Virus record (IMG/VR): IMGVR_UViG_3300009419_000135
Span: 1 to 20,051 of that record
Source: a virus
Length of the DNA: 20,051 nt
Strand: one strand, 5' to 3'
In this document: positions 19,543 through 20,051 of the stretch, one piece after another
Layout of the letters: the number at the start of each line of letters is the position of its first letter
Position numbering within the stretch: the first letter of the stretch is position 1
Position numbers and translations under genes: made by a program
Notes under the pieces: model-generated
What the model saw: only the letters and a program-made list of their open reading frames with translations
The model's database searches: none
What the model was told of the DNA's origin: nothing

Positions 19543-19824
19543 ATGAAAGTCAAAACCACTATCCACATCCACTACACCCAATTCTCTTGGGAAGAAAAAG
19601 GCAATTACGAAGTTTTTTCTTTCAAGGCAGAGAACACTGAACAACGCACCTACGTGTGTGATCAGGAGATTGAGATTGAAGTGCCGGACAACTACGATCC
19701 TCGCGCACAGAAGATTGCAGCTTTGCAAGCCAAAAAGGAAAAGATTATGGCCGACTACCAAAAGACTGTGACCGAGATCAACACTAGGATTTCCAAACTT
19801 CAAGCTATTGAGTACACATCATGA
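19543..19824 (+). CDS. small early protein with C-terminal coiled coil (93 residues)
   Basis: The gene starts at ATG 19543 after AAAAGGAAACGC, a strong ribosome binding site. The first half is beta-rich (MKVKTTIHIHYTQFSW, YEVFSFKAEN, QEIEIEVPDNYD). The second half is a coiled coil (KIAALQAKKEKIMADYQKTV, ending ISKLQAIEYTS). Such a plan suggests an oligomer with a small beta head. It is the first gene after the second 20-base element, so probably starts its own transcript. It overlaps the next gene by ATGA. Family unknown. Confidence 0.78.
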   Translation: MKVKTTIHIHYTQFSWEEKGNYEVFSFKAENTEQRTYVCDQEIEIEVPDNYDPRAQKIAALQAKKEKIMADYQKTVTEINTRISKLQAIEYTS

Positions 19825-20018
19825 GCAATGACTTCTGGAAAGACTACGAGTCAGAGCCGAATCGGACAAAAAATTACAGCTTCCTAGACCTCAACCCTAA
19901 ATATGCTGGCGGTTATTGGGTTGGGGAGCTTCAAATCAATATAAAGGAAAAGCCAATCTGGCTGCATCGAACGATGATGCGGTTGTGCTTTGGCTGGGAA
20001 TGGAAGGATGCCAAATGA
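19821..20018 (+). CDS. small early protein (65 residues), unknown
   Basis: ATG 19821 overlaps the previous stop (ATGA) and the frame ends at TGA 20016-20018, overlapping the next ATG. The protein is rich in aromatic residues (FWKDY, GGYWVGEL, IWLHRTMMRLCFGWEWKD) and has six Trp or more aromatic pairs in 65 residues. No membrane helix or metal cluster is present. Function unknown; it is likely co-expressed with the coiled-coil gene before it. Confidence 0.75.
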   Translation: MSNDFWKDYESEPNRTKNYSFLDLNPKYAGGYWVGELQINIKEKPIWLHRTMMRLCFGWEWKDAK

Positions 20019-20051
20019 CTAACTTAATTAACTGCGGCACTTGCGGTTACC
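20015..20051 (+). CDS. start of a probable zinc-binding early protein (cut by window end)
   Basis: ATG 20015 overlaps the previous stop (ATGA). Twelve codons are visible, reading MTNLINCGTCGY. The CxxC pair suggests a zinc ribbon or zinc finger, but too little is present for a family. The overlap chain supports a real gene. Confidence 0.55.
   Translation, partial: MTNLINCGTCGY

Noticed and set aside
1-20051. tRNA genes, integrase, attachment sites, toxin-antitoxin or defence systems
   Set aside because: I looked for cloverleaf-like segments, recombinase motifs and paired toxin genes and saw none that could be supported.

Overview
The window is a continuous piece of a tailed double-stranded DNA phage (or prophage) genome. 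It carries part of the tail/virion-protein region, the whole lysis region and much of the early replication/recombination region. There are no rRNA, tRNA, integrase, terminase, portal or major capsid genes here, so the rest of the genome lies outside. The moderate base composition, dense ATGA/TAATG overlaps, P22-like ejection-type proteins and early genes of the Sak/SSB-tail/MazG/DUF1376 kind fit a short-tailed phage of a proteobacterium. A freshwater betaproteobacterial (Burkholderiales-type) host is my guess from family resemblance and is not proven by the sequence.

Layout. (1) 2-12080, rightward, late structural genes: two small paralogue-like structural proteins, a repeat protein with a strict tryptophan periodicity, a tail-fibre protein, a six-unit adhesin-like protein, a tail assembly chaperone, a small membrane protein, a jelly-roll-like virion protein, a propeller-like hub protein, a small tail/head protein, and three ejection/internal proteins, the last with a lytic transglycosylase domain. 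(2) 12077-14709, rightward, membrane and lysis genes: two tiny one-helix proteins, three further membrane or lipoprotein genes, a two-helix protein, a nested Rz/Rz1 spanin pair and a GH19 endolysin. (3) 14706-17827, leftward, early genes: DUF6378, MazG-like, winged-helix, SSB-like with DDDLPF tail, an inserted HNH endonuclease, a tiny ORF, a Sak/DUF1071 annealing protein, a Cys-rich protein and two small unknowns. (4) 17939-20051, rightward, early genes: two small unknowns, a structured leader, a DUF1376 replication protein and five small conserved-looking ORFs, the last cut by the window edge.

The late and early-left transcription units meet tail to tail at 14706-14709, where both stop codons share the palindrome TTAA, and a 41-base hairpin follows directly. 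The two early units diverge from about 17828-17938. The most interesting regulatory signal is a 20-base element with TAGGG-N5-CCCTA symmetry. It occurs once in that divergent gap and once at 19464-19483, matching at 19 of 20 positions, in the same orientation relative to the downstream gene and 57 and 59 bases before its start codon. It looks like a shared early-gene operator or promoter element. Several genes under 60 codons (12077, 12166, 12739, 16508, 17827, 18102, 19171) were found by reading ribosome binding sites and overlaps.
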